From: Mesostigma viride
Taxonomy: Eukaryota; Streptophyta; Mesostigmatophyceae; Mesostigmatales; Mesostigmataceae
Assembly (NCBI GenBank): GCA_009746045.1
Contig: RPFO01000072.1
Span: 2,429,985 to 2,493,984, forward strand
Length of the DNA: 64,000 bases
Reading direction: 5' to 3'
The notes beneath the pieces were generated by a model. That model worked only from the letters and a program-made list of their open reading frames with translations, was not told the origin of the DNA and searched no databases. Numbering within the stretch: position 1 is the stretch's first letter; every line of letters begins with the position of its first letter. The position numbers and the translations under genes were made by a program. Below are positions 33,665-44,390 of the stretch, piece by piece.

Positions 33665-34246
33665 TGTTACGTCCCGGCCCTTTAGGTCGGACGTAACAAT
33701 GGAATAAATTACTAAGGCCTTGTGGCCGTTGTACTAAGTTTTATGGACAATGACTCTTGCGTGAATTGGACTAGCTATTTTGGTCCTAGGTTGCCCTTTT
33801 AGGTACCGGTGCGGTGGCGCCGCGTCAGTTCCGAGTCCATTTGTGGTACTAGACGTGGATCCTGTAGTTGAGGGTCGATGTCGGCCCGGATCCTACGTGG
33901 AATGTTTGGCTCGGATTGGTCCAGGGAAATTGGCATGTATCTGCGCCGCAATCAACCTAGGTTAAATTGGTCCGAGGACGAGAGTCTCGTCCTCTTGGTT
34001 TAATGAATGATAAGTGCGAATACGCCTACACATTGAGCCCGGGGCATTATCCATTTGTGATTGGTATTGCTAGCCATTATAAGTGTGAACTAATTAGCTT
34101 GGCATTAAGCCGTGATGCCAGATATCTCACGACTCACGTCGTGAAGCGCAACCTACTTTAGGCTATCCTGAATTATTCCTAATTCCGGCAAGAAGGGTCT
34201 TTCGCTACGTAGCTCAGGCTAGGTGTGTCTGGGCTGGGACGTAACA
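33665..34246 (+). repeat. 3' LTR
   Basis: Same 582-bp sequence as the 5' LTR, offset by 11819 bp throughout, with no difference found by eye. It is followed by the CACAC target duplication. Confidence 0.95.
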
Positions 34247-34251
34247 CACAC

Positions 34252-35487
34252 CTTCTATAAACAAATAGTTGATTGATCACCTTATACACCACGTAAACAT
34301 GCTAGCAGACGCGCTCTTCAGTCCAGTGAAAATCCACGTGCGAAGCAAGTCAGCTTACGCAGAAAGCACCGTGAATGTAAATGACGCCCCAAACCCGTGA
34401 CCAGGCAAGCATCCAGAGGGGCTTTCCAAGCCCAGTATATTCCAGAAAAAAGCATCACAGATCCTTGGGCAACGGACGTTCACACGGGACATTCGAAGGA
34501 CCATGAAGATGGCGTCCTGCACGGCTAAGAAAATAAAACGCAACGCTACGCTATGTCATTGCTGCGACTAGGTGGATTCGGCGAAATGGAAAGAACGCAA
34601 CCATGAAAATGCATCAAAAAGAGAGCAGGTAGTACCCCGGTCATCGAAACAAACGCCTCACCATCGGCATCGCCAGTTACGTCCTGTGGCCAAAAATCCA
34701 GCGTTCTTTCCAATATGATGACACCAGAAACTCGTCGGCCACACCCCACGCCTTCCACGAACAGCAAACTGATTTCACTAGGCACCCAGTACGTAAAGCA
34801 ATTAAGCATGATACTACAATACCTAAATCTACAACGACATTCCATTTCCAGGTCGCCATAGCGACACGGACCTCTCCCACGCAGGTATCACTCCGTTGAC
34901 GCACCTCCAGCTCAGAAAATTTCGTACTTGCTCTTCAAACATAAAATTTTGACGTATAAAACCATGGCTGCGCATTCCCCATCCCAATTTTCTAGCGTAC
35001 GTTTCCTGCCATCGCCAGCCAGCAAATTGCTCGCGGAGCACGTCACTTTGTTTTAGACATGGTGGCTGTCGGCGTGGCCTGCGGCTGCGTCGTTTCGGTG
35101 GTGTTATCGATTTCGGGTCGTTTCCGTTGGATTTGCGACCGTTGGGGCCGAAGGCCGTTTGTTTTCCGTAGTTTGCTTGTTTTTTATTGGTTGTTTATGT
35201 GTAGTATTTTGGACGGACGACCCGAGCCGCTAACTTAGCGGGTTTATCGCGGCCGTTGGATCCATCATCGGACGCTCCAGATTGTCGGAGGCTAACGTTT
35301 TAAATTTTTTCATTTTGCCTTCGTATATACCTGGAATGTGCTCTCCCCATAATTATGCCACTCCATCGAGGCTACTTGGCGTGCGATCGATTGCTAGGAT
35401 ACAGTACATCTTGCTGTGAACTCACGCATAGGTATCCGATGATGCAACCGTCCATGTCCCAGTGCCCCGATAGTACCACCGATACTA
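34252..35487. other. No supported gene between LTR element and LINE block
   Basis: Short open frames occur on both strands without recognisable domains. It shares the string CATTTTGCCTTCGTATAT (about 35311) and AATGTGCTCTCCCC (about 35335) with the region near 21165 and 20247, so part of it is a dispersed repeat. Confidence 0.5.
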
Positions 35488-35497
35488 TATATATCCG

Positions 35498-35801
35498 GCG
35501 GGAGGACCGGCTGGACCTGGAGGGCCAGCGGGCCCCATGGTCGGCGCGGACCTGGACGTCATATTGGCGTCAGCGCTTGTCGGTGGCGCTGACTCGGGCC
35601 ATGGCGGACATCATGCTCCGCCGTACGCGGGCTGATTTTGCGGTGCAGCAGGGCTATTAGGTTCCTCCCGTTAGGCGTTTCCATTGGTCTTATCGTAGTA
35701 TAGAGCTTTGACATGGCTCTGTATATAGGTTTATAGCTGGGCGTTTGCTTTGGTTTGAGTGATTTCACTCTGCTGTAAGTAATTATATTTTTAATATATA
35801 T
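35498..35801 (+). mobile_element. RLE-type LINE, copy 1 (3' fragment)
   Basis: A 5'-truncated copy starting inside the last ~53 codons of the LINE protein (stop at 35658-35660). It is followed by the ~140-bp 3' UTR ending TTTTTAATATATAT. The left flank ACTATATATATCCGGC matches the sequence after its tail (ATATATATCCGGCCCTCG), marking the target duplication. Confidence 0.9.
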
Positions 35802-35811
35802 CCGGCCCTCG

Positions 35812-37750
35812 CTCATGGAGGACGGCACTCGCGGCGGCCTGCTGTCGCGGTCGGGCACCCAGCAAGGGGACCCCCTGGGACCCCTGTACTTTGCCGCCCC
35901 CCTCCAGGGTTGCCTCCAAGCGGTCCATGCTGCCCACCCGGCGGTCGCTATTCAGGCCTACTTGGATGATATCTACCTTCTGGGCCCTGTGCCGGACACC
36001 ACCGCGGCTCTGCTGGCACTGCAGACCGCGGTGGCCGACATCAACCTCCAGTTGACCCTGGCCAAGTGCGCGGTGTACTCGCCCCAAGGTGATTGCTCCG
36101 GCTTTCCGCCCCAGCTCTTGGGCCGGGACGAGCGCCTCCATGGGTTGGATGTCCTCGGCGTTCCGGTTGGCGACCCCGCGTTTGTCATCCATGCTCTGCG
36201 GGCCGCCCTCGAGGCACGCACTGAGGTACTGCCCTTGATTGCGCGCCTTCATGATTCGCAGACCAAGGGTCTGCTTCTGTGGTTTTGCGCTCACCCTCGC
36301 GTCGTTCACTGGCTCCGGGGCGCTCTTCCGGCTCAGGTCCGGCTGGCCGCCGAGGGCCACGACGAACGCATCCAGTCGGCCTTGGCGCAGCTGGTCCCGG
36401 GCCCCGACCTCCCGCCACATGCTATTCGCATTGCCTCCCTGCCTGCACGGATGGGTGGCTGCGGTCTGACTCGTGCCGCCCGGCTGGCCCCAGCAGCATT
36501 TTTGGGCTCCGTCGCTCAGTCGTGGGCGGAAAGCTGCCGGCTCCTGCCCCTTTTGGCAACAGCAGCGCCTGACCTCCTGGACCCCAGCAGCCCTTTGCCC
36601 TTCGTCACCGCCATCCAGGAGGCCTATGCTGAGATCCAGCAGGCCTGTTCTCCCGTCCGTGCCGCTCAGGCGGTACAGCGCCACCTCCCTCGCGGCACTC
36701 CCTCGGTCGCCTCCGTTCAATCTCCCGCCGCATTCCCTGCTCGCGTCATCGATAAACACCAGAAAACCTACGCGGGTATTCTGCACACGGCTGATTGGAT
36801 TGCTCTTTTCGCGGACCTCAACGCCCAGGGACGTGCGTGGCTGTTCTCGCTTTCCTTGCGGAGTGTGGGCTCGGCGTACCTTCGTGCTCTTCCCATGGCC
36901 CCCCATTCGCCTTGGCTCCCAGCCACTACTCGGTGGCGCTCCGGCACCAGCTATTTGCCCCGCAGCCTCTTGTTCCGGCCGGGCGGCCTTGTGGTAGCTG
37001 TGGGCAGCCGCTGGATCCCACGGGGACTCACTACCTTGCCTGCATGGGGGGCCAACAGAATCAGAATTGGTATTTGTATTTGCACACTGTCCTCCTGACG
37101 GTGGTGCTCGCCATGATCCGGTCGGTTTTCCCCCACGCGAACATCCGGTCCGAGGATGCGGATGGCGCTGCCTTCTATTCCCCAACCACCGGCCTGACAT
37201 CGTGGTGCTGGACTTTGAGGGGGGTGGCCGGCATCTGCTTATTGACGTTTCGGTGGCGCGGCCCTTGGCTCTTAGCCACGTGGCTGGGGCCTCCCTCACG
37301 GCAGGTTACACGGCGGACCGGGCGGAGCGGGCCAAGCTCCTGGCCTACGGCGACGTCGGGCACCATCGTGTGGTGCCCTTTGTCCTGGAGGAGTTTGGGG
37401 CCATGGGGCCCCTGACCTCCGCCTTCTTCAAGGAGTGTTGCCGGCTCCGGGAGGACCGGCTGGACCTGGAGGGCCAGCGGGCCCCATGGTCGGCGCGGAC
37501 CTGGACGTCATATTGGCGTCAGCGCTTGTCGGTGGCGCTGACTCGGGCCATGGCTGACATCATGCTCCGCCGTACGCGGGCTGATTTTGCGGTGCAGCAG
37601 GGCTATTAGGTTCCTCCCGTTAGGCGTTTCCATTGGTCTTATCGTAGTATAGAGCTTTGACATGGCTCTGTATATAGGTTTATAGCTGGGCGTTTGCTTT
37701 GGTTTGAGTGATTTCACTCTGCTGTAAGTAATTATATTTTTAATATATAT
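35812..37750 (+). pseudogene. RLE-type LINE, copy 2 (5'-truncated, two frameshifts)
   Basis: It begins within RT at TCATGGAGGACGGC. One frame runs through the B motif (GTQQGDPLGPLYFA), YLDD (in AYLDDIYLLG) and thumb to about 36905. There a C6 run (C7 in copies 3 and 4) shifts the frame. A second shift comes from C4 instead of C5 near 37188, in the endonuclease. Both sides carry CCGGCCCTCG next to the AT-rich tail, so it inserted at the same site as copy 1, directly behind it. Confidence 0.9.
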
Positions 37751-37768
37751 CCGGCCCTCGGCCACTAT

Positions 37769-38060
37769 AGATTCTCTGCTGCCCATGTGTGGCGTGGGAC
37801 ACAACAACAACAACAACAACAACGACCTAGCAAGATCCTGGCAAGATATGAAAAATTACAAGCATATGCTTGGCATATGCGTCGAACTCAGCAATGCGTC
37901 GCGCTTGGCTCTTGGCGCAAGAACAATACAAGGTGTGGGACCCCGGGCCCAACAATGACAGGCCCAGGCCGCCCAGCCCCTTGGACGGAGCTCTTCCATG
38001 CTCTCCTGGGACGCAACAGGGTGTTTACTTGCATTCCTCACGGTGACCTTACAGTACTGT
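37769..38060 (+). pseudogene. Decayed L1-like LINE tail fragment
   Basis: Begins CTATAGATTCTCTGCTGCC and includes an (ACA)n run near 37800. The segment 37890-38040 is similar at nucleotide level to the reverse strand of 42715-42830 (shared GTGTGGGACCCCGGGCCCAA-like and CTCTTCCATGC stretches). It is therefore a plus-strand relic of the same LINE family that lies in reverse at 42640-44390. There is no intact frame. Confidence 0.65.
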
Positions 38061-38268
38061 ACAGTGTACACGCGTAACTTGGCTCCAGCTGGTCACATAA
38101 TGCTCCTTTCTAAACCTTTCACCTATCACACTACCGTACCCGGCCCTCATCAGTCGGTGGGTAACAAGCTGGTCGATACGTGGTCGGTACCTCTTAACCT
38201 AACGATATTCCTATTGGTTAATAAAAAATACCCATTTACCCGGAACAACTGAAATTACAAGCATACAT

Positions 38269-38922
38269 ATGAGAGTTGCAACTAGTACTTTGGGTAAGAT
38301 ATATAACACAGTTGCAATCTGTGCAATCTTATTTTTTCCGGTGAAATGGGTGTTAGTTTATTGCCATATAATGTTAATCATCCCGCCGCTCTCCTACGCG
38401 GACCTGCTGCGGTCAGCGACCGCCTCCACCACCGACGCCATCGCCACAAAGCTCCAGGAGCTGGAGAACCACCGCCAGGCCCAGCAACGGGAGGTCACCG
38501 ACCGCGCTCGCCGCGAGTGCCGAGTGGTGCTACGTCGCTTCCCCCAGAAGCCAGGTGAGACGTCAACCTCTCTTGCTGACGAGCTCAAGAACCAGCTTCT
38601 TACCCTCATGGGCCTGGTAGGTGAGGTAGCACTGAGCGGGTGCCACCGCCTTCCCCACTCACGGGACAAGGCGGCTCCCCCACCAGTCCTCCTCACCTTC
38701 CCCTCCCCTGAGGATAAGCAGCGGTTCCTCTCTCGTCGCAAGCGGTTGCACGACCTCACCTGGACGCTGGATGACGACCTCACCCCCGCTCAGCAACAGC
38801 AGCGACGCGACCTGTGGCCGGAATACCTCCGCCATAAGCAGGACCCCCAGAAGCCCAAGGTGTACTGGAGGGGCGGGGACCTGATGATCAACCACAAGAT
38901 GTGGACGCCCCCAGCGGGCTAG
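38269..38922 (+). CDS. LINE ORF1-like protein (RRM/CTD type)
   Basis: 217 codons as an open frame. The GC-rich, homologous part begins near 38385 (IIPPLSYADLLRSATAS), so the real start is probably the Met at 38370 or an upstream truncated one. Features are a short coiled-coil-like helix (ATKLQELENHRQAQQREV), then VVLRRFP..., CHRLPHSRDKAAPPPVLLTF, and a C-terminal half with RRDLWPEYLRHKQ and YWRGGDLMIN. This order is typical of L1-type ORF1 proteins, which bind RNA as chaperones. No ORF2 follows: a 3' UTR of ~490 bp and a short-repeat tail come next. Confidence 0.7.
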   Translation: MRVATSTLGKIYNTVAICAILFFPVKWVLVYCHIMLIIPPLSYADLLRSATASTTDAIATKLQELENHRQAQQREVTDRARRECRVVLRRFPQKPGETSTSLADELKNQLLTLMGLVGEVALSGCHRLPHSRDKAAPPPVLLTFPSPEDKQRFLSRRKRLHDLTWTLDDDLTPAQQQQRRDLWPEYLRHKQDPQKPKVYWRGGDLMINHKMWTPPAG

Positions 38923-39429
38923 AATAGCAATAGCCCTAGATTGTAACCATTGGCGTCACTGCCGCTAAGGCAGCCATGCCTAGACTGTTTGCCTAGCTGT
39001 GCCAACACACCTAGTCACGTGCCGCCAACGCACGGTCCACAACCAGCCATAGCCTAGTACAGCCATGCTACGCCCTGGCTATGTTTAGCCAAGCCATGCC
39101 TATAATGGGACCCCCCATGGATGTTGCATTAAGAATTTAGCCATGCTATGCCATGCAGAGAGATGCTCTCTGTCGAGACGCCATGTCCTAGCTCTTGTAT
39201 AGCCATGCTGATCTTCCTCCCTCACAGGCATGCTCCCCCCTTACCCGGGCATAGCGTGATATGTAGACCATGAGGGTGCAGGTGCCCTGGTGCACCTAGA
39301 GCAAGGGTAGCTTACATTCCCACCCTTGCATGAAGTAGCCTAGGATGTATTAAAAGCCATATGCCCCTTCTCAGGGATATGCGCTACATTGACTCCCAAC
39401 GGAGCGATGTTGATAATAATAATAATAAT
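38923..39429 (+). mobile_element. 3' UTR and (TAA)n tail of the ORF1-only LINE-like unit
   Basis: The 3' UTR ends CTCCCAACGGAGCGATGTT followed by GATAATAATAATAATAAT. The same 3' module, with a different tail, is at 46200-46606 and, inverted, near 46795-46837. The unit thus appears to be a LINE-derived, ORF1-only element (compare mammalian HAL1). Confidence 0.7.
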
Positions 39430-41148
39430 CCCACGGTCCTAAATTTAGGACTTTGTCCTAAATCGTCCTAGTGGTCTCTATAACCGAGGTACCGGGGGGG
39501 GGGGTCACTATATGGACCGTACCCCATGTGGACCGTACCCGGCATGATGTACCCGACCCGTGGTTACTACCGGCACATGGTACCCGGATTCCGTACCCGG
39601 GTACCGGGTATAATGGCGGGAAAGTAGGTACCTCGACCAAAAATATTACCGATTTTGGAGCGAAAAAGTGGGTGCGGGAATGAAGTGAGGTGGATATGGC
39701 GACCTGACAATCGTGGCCGGCGTTTTCACGTGCGTTTATCATTTCGGGCGCCCAGTAGCAAAAACGAAAGGTTGTTAGTTATGCTTAAAGGCTGTGAATA
39801 TTTTCTGCGCAAGTTTTTATGTGTAGCGCTGTATCACAGCGGCACAACACAAATGGGTCGCAGATCGCCTGCTCGCGGAGGGTCGATTTTGGCACAAACA
39901 TGTTAGTGTATTAGCAATGGTGGTGCGAATCAAGCCAGGAAACTTTTGTGGACAATTTTTATTAGAGTCTGGAGTTCAGTTATAAACGGAGTATTTGACA
40001 TGGGAGCGCCTGGGCCGTGATATTCTTGCCCGATTTCCATTGTCGACCATGTTTTAGGGACGTTCAGGCTGGGCAGCGAGCGCACCTTATAGGTCTTCAC
40101 TTTCGGTATTTCTTGGACCTAGAACGCAGCACAAGCGTGGTTTATATCATGGTCGAACCGGTTGGCCAGCTTTGGTGCGCTCAGCTCTCGGAAAGCTGAC
40201 CTCGCTGCGGATTTCAGCGACTTTTTTGCAACCATCTGGAATGAGGCGACGTAAGTAGCAGGTAAGTGCCGGGTTGTCCTAGATCATGAGTGTAACTGGC
40301 AATTAACGCTGTCGTGGTGTTTTGAGTAAGCCAGCTATGCCTAAAAAGAGGGGACGCTCTCTGTGCACATAACTGTCACACATAGTTGGTTTACGTCATA
40401 CAATTTTTTACGTCTCTATCTTCGTCGTCCGCTGCAGCTAAAACACACATGCGTAAGAGCAGTTTTACTCATGCGTTAGTTATAAACCATGGTCCTATGG
40501 CCTGCAGTCGTTCAGGGTGTTCTCAGACAGTATATACAGTATGGTTTACGTGTTACATGCACCCTGAATTCGCTCACAAAGCGTTGCATGTTAGCACAAC
40601 GTTGTTTTGTAACTTGATTTGGCTGCATTCATGTGTTAGTTGCAATGCAAATGCAATTTTTTTTCATCGCTGGGTGGTGGCCAGCATGTCCGTGATGTCA
40701 AAGAAGGTTTGGCATATGCTTAGAGAAAGTTTACCGCAAGGGGTGGGCCATGTTCAAGCCGGGCAACCTCAGCAACCATGCAACCCTATATTGCATTACC
40801 TGCACCATCTGTGACACCGTTAATCACGCGTATATATAGAGGCAGCCACAGCAGGGGTATGGCCTTGTTATACGCTGCCCCGCCATCCCAAGGCCTCGTA
40901 GGGTCCCCTAGCGCTTGTAAGATGCTCAAGGGACCGTGTGGATAGCATGGTCATGCGTTGACAATAATTGGTCCTAATGGTCCTAAAACCCACATTTTGG
41001 CCAAATTCGCGCTTTGACTAGGTCTGGCAGGTGGCAGGGCCCATTCATGCACTAAATGTAATTATTTGACCCCAGGTTTTTGATAGAAACTAAAAAAGTG
41101 TGTTATCTGTCATGGGCACGAATGCCAGGGTCAAATTTTAATGTTTGC
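39430..41148. other. Non-coding element with palindromic GTCCTAAATTTAGGAC end
   Basis: It starts CCCACG followed by the 16-bp palindrome at 39436-39451. The same palindrome lies at 42519-42534 with a similar inverted context (CCCAGTAAAA...), so the two may be termini of one non-autonomous element, later invaded by LINE copy 3. Between 39490 and 39640 are many GTACC/GGTAC motifs, including palindrome GTACCCGGGTAC. No gene is supported. Confidence 0.5.
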
Positions 41149-41164
41149 ATATATATTTTTTAAT
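41149..41164. repeat. Target-site duplication of LINE copy 3 (left)
   Basis: ATATATATTTTTTAAT occurs at 41149-41164 and again at 42495-42510 after the LINE tail; two extra bases (AT) separate it from the LINE. Confidence 0.8.
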
Positions 41165-41166
41165 AT

Positions 41167-42494
41167 ACATGCTATTCGCATTGCCTCCCTGCCTGCACGG
41201 ATGGGTGGCTGCGGTCTGACTCGTGCCGCCCGGCTGGCCCCAGCAGCCTTTTTGGGCTCCGTCGCTCAGTCGTGGGCGGAAAGCTGCCGGCTCCTGCCCC
41301 TTTTGGCAACGGCAGCACCTGACCTCCTGGACCCCAGCAGCCCTTTGCCCTTCGTCACTGCCATCCAGGAGGCCTATGCTGAGATCCAGCAGGCCTGTTC
41401 TCCCGTCCGTGCCGCTCAGGCGGTACAGCGCCACCTCCCTCGCGGCACTCCCTCGGTCGCCTCCGTTCAATCTCCCGCCGCATTCCCTGCTCGCGTCATC
41501 GATAAACACCAGAAAACCTACGCGGGTATTCTGCACACGGCTGATTGGATTGCTCTTTTCGCGGACCTCAACGCCCAGGGACGTGCGTGGCTGTTCTCGC
41601 TTTCCTTGCGGAGTGTGGGCTCGGCGTACCTTCGTGCTCTTCCCATGGCCCCCCCATTCGCCTTGGCTCCCAGCCACTACTCGGTGGCGCTCCGGCACCA
41701 GCTATTTGCCCCGCAGCCTCTTGTTCCGGCCGGGCGGCCTTGTGGTAGCTGTGGGCAGCCGCTGGATCCCACGGGGACTCACTACCTTGCCTGCATGGGG
41801 GGCCAACAGAATCAGAATTGGTATTTGTATTTGCACACTGTCCTCCTGACGGTGGTGCTCGCCATGATTCGGTCGGTTTTCCCCCACGCGAACATCCGGT
41901 CCGAGGATGCGGATGGCGCTGCCTTCTATTCCCCCAACCACCGGCCTGACATCGTGGTGCTGGACTTTGAGGGGGGTGGCCGGCATCTGCTTATTGACGT
42001 TTCGGTGGCGCGGCCCTTGGCTCTTAGCCACGTGGCTGGGGCCTCCCTCACGGCAGGTTACACGGCGGACCGGGCGGAGCGGGCCAAGCTCCTGGCCTAC
42101 GGCGACGTCGGGCACCATCGTGTGGTGCCCTTTGTCCTGGAGGAGTTTGGGGCCATGGGGCCCCTGACCTCCGCCTTCTTCAAGGAGTGTTGCCGGCTCC
42201 GGGAGGACCGGCTGGACCTGGAGGGCCAGCGGGCCCCATGGTCGGCGCGGACCTGGACGTCATATTGGCGTCAGCGCCTGTCGGTGGCGCTGACTCGGGC
42301 CATGGCTGACATCATGCTCCGCCGTACGCGGGCTGATTTTGCGGTGCAGCAGGGCTATTAGGTTCCTCCCGTTAGGCGTTTCCATTGGTCTTATCGTAGT
42401 ATAGAGCTTTGACATGGCTCTGTATATAGGTTTATAGCTGGGCGTTTGCTTTGGTTTGAGTGATTTCACTCTGCTGTAAGTAATTATATTTTTA
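41167..42494 (+). mobile_element. RLE-type LINE, copy 3 (5'-truncated, frame intact)
   Basis: Begins at ACATGCTATTCGC (mid-protein) and runs to the 3' tail. Unlike copies 2, 5 and 6 it has C7 at the run near 41649, so the thumb, CCHC motif and endonuclease are in one frame. Confidence 0.93.
41170..42361 (+). CDS. LINE protein C-terminal part: CCHC motif and restriction-like endonuclease
   Basis: About 397 in-frame codons of the LINE ORF, to the stop at 42359-42361. They include the zinc motif CGSCGQPLDPTGTHYLAC (C-x2-C-x9-H-x3-C), then a PD-(D/E)xK-type endonuclease with HRPDIVVLDF, HLLIDVSVARP and a downstream Lys in AERAKLLAYG. This CCHC-plus-RLE C-terminus characterises R2/CRE-like non-LTR elements, which nick target DNA for target-primed reverse transcription. 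No promoter or true start is present, so it is a dead fragment despite the open frame. Confidence 0.85.
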
Positions 42495-42518
42495 ATATAT
42501 ATTTTTTAATTCCACTTG

Positions 42519-42534
42519 GTCCTAAATTTAGGAC
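42519..42534. repeat. 16-bp palindrome GTCCTAAATTTAGGAC
   Basis: Identical to 39436-39451, and to 52081-52096 and 56925-56940 in unit 2. Possible terminal motif of a palindrome-ended element. Confidence 0.8.
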
Positions 42535-42639
42535 TTTTACTGGGAAGATGGACAATAACAGTTACATAAGGTGACCCAGGTATGCCAAGAATAGCCTGAA
42601 ATGCCTAGTTGTGCCTAAAGTGGGGTGCCCGCATTAACA

Positions 42640-44390
42640 AGGCGCGCCCTGCGACCATGGTAGCCATTGTACTGAAGATATGATATCGTCATCCGGCGGC
42701 ATAAGTGTAAAGACCTGGTTTATGCCCATGAGTGCATGGAAGACTTCCAGTGGGCTGGGGGTGTCATTGTTAGGGCCCGGGTCCCATACTTTGTGTTGTT
42801 CCGTCGCCAGGAGCCAGTAACGACGCATGGCCAGGTTCCGGCAAGAGGACGGAGATAAACCGGCGGACCTCGGCTCTTGTGTACGCGGCACGTAACGTGA
42901 ATACGGCCGGTCTCGTTGCGAACTTGCCATATGGTGTGAAGCATCGTCGTGCGTAGCCATATCCATGCCATGCATCTGGTTGGCTGTGAGGCTCGCATCC
43001 CGCCGTAATCCCGTGATGCCGAAAATAACGGTATAGATAGTGTGACGGTGGTAGGGGGAGCTGTAATAGCCATCCACTTGGCCCATATACCCAGCAGCCA
43101 TTGCCAAACCCCTGCGAGTTGGCAGTCAAGAAATCTGTGCTCAATTGTTTCACTCATCTGGAAAGTTGCATAAGCACGCCGCCGCGTGGGAGTACCGATG
43201 GTGTAGTTGGGAGTTGACCCCGATGGCCCGATGCATAAGCAGGTGCTGGACGTCCGTGGCCCGTTTGTCAACCAATGGGTGATCAACTGCCAAGGTAATG
43301 TTCTTGATCCAGGTGTAGCCCGGCCACTCGGGGTGCCAGCGCAGGCGACCCGGGTGCATCCTGTGATTTTTATGTAGAAGTAGCCGATATCCCCAGTCTG
43401 CCGTGTACTCGAAAAGGCACTTGGTCATTGGGGTGCCGCCAGATGTGAGGACCCACCCAAATTCTAGCGGGTCTAGAGCAAGCGTGTCCAGGCGCCCCTT
43501 GCCAACATGCAGCCATGTGGTGTCGCGTATCACTGTGGTGGGGTCCAGGGGTAGCATGCACGCCTGTGACAGTGACCATGGGACCACTCGAATGCGGTGA
43601 CATTGACATGCTGGAATGTAGGCGTACGATGTATACGTAATCAATTTGCCTAGAAGTCCTTGACCGTCGGGTGTCTCCTGGAGCAATTGTATGGTAACGC
43701 CCGCCGACGCGACCGCAACGATGCAGCCCTTATGTAGGGACGTATCGTGATCCGGGTAATAGCTCACCCATTCCCCGATTTGTAGGGGTTTGCGCGCGCC
43801 GGGTTGTCATGAGGGTATGCCAGCCTGCGGGATTGCTTGTAGAAGGTTGTCCCAAGCTGGTCGGCTGGGCATGTTTGCGATCCACGCGCGGATTTCTGTG
43901 TATGTCAGAAGGCGATATCGGTCACCGTCAGCCGCTTATAAATTGATGATTCGCGTAACCGGCGGGGTGGCCGTCAAAAAGCCCTCATATGGGTTGCGAC
44001 CGCTTAAAACACCAAACACATTGTGCTCACTATCGCGCAACAAATCATTGAAATACAATGGTTGGCGTGCCACCTCTTCCCGCGTGGTAGGGTGAGCAAT
44101 TCTGTCCGGTTTTAGGTTCTTATAAACTTTCCACATACGTGCCCAGTACCATGATAAGCCTTTGTACGAAGTGAGCGCACATGTAAGTGTTGCTGCCCCC
44201 AAGTGCCATGATGTACCATTGGTGTGGGTATAGGTTGTGGCGAAAGCTTCAGTCTTGTGCCAACATACAACCAGGATGTGCGTTTACGCCTATGAAAGCG
44301 GTTAGGATCTGTTTGGTGTACACTGACCATAAACGCCACTCCATATTATGTAAGCCCAAGCCTCCTTGAACCCATGGCATATAGGACATG
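42640..44390 (-). pseudogene. Degenerate L1-like LINE ORF2, C-terminal portion
   Basis: On the minus strand, from 44390 downward: a WVQGGLGLHNMEWR motif (typical after RT in L1-type ORF2), QPLYFNDLLRD, TYTEIRAWIANM, and a zinc-binding RT-associated motif CLCN...ETIEHRFLDC (zf-RVT type). The pieces are in different frames with several stops, so this is an old relic. Unit 1 and unit 2 differ here by a 4-bp indel (near 43255/57662), which changes the frame around the DVQHLLMHRA segment. Confidence 0.75.

Larger units (their letters stand above)
21846..34246 (+). mobile_element. Ty3/gypsy chromovirus LTR retrotransposon, 12.4 kb
   Basis: Two 582-bp LTRs in direct orientation flank the domain order HBD-like ORF, poly-Q ORF, Gag, PR, RT, RNase H, INT, chromodomain, then an extra ORF. 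PR-RT-RNaseH-INT order and the chromodomain place it with Ty3/gypsy chromoviruses. The duplicated target site is CACAC (21841-21845 and 34247-34251). I see no difference between the two LTRs, which implies recent insertion. pol nevertheless carries about seven frame changes, so this copy looks non-autonomous unless those are assembly indels. Confidence 0.95.

Noticed and set aside
40386-40814. 142-codon plus-strand frame (also at 53030-53458)
   Set aside because: No domain, atypical composition, and inside a non-coding repeat; retained in unit 2 only because the duplication is recent.
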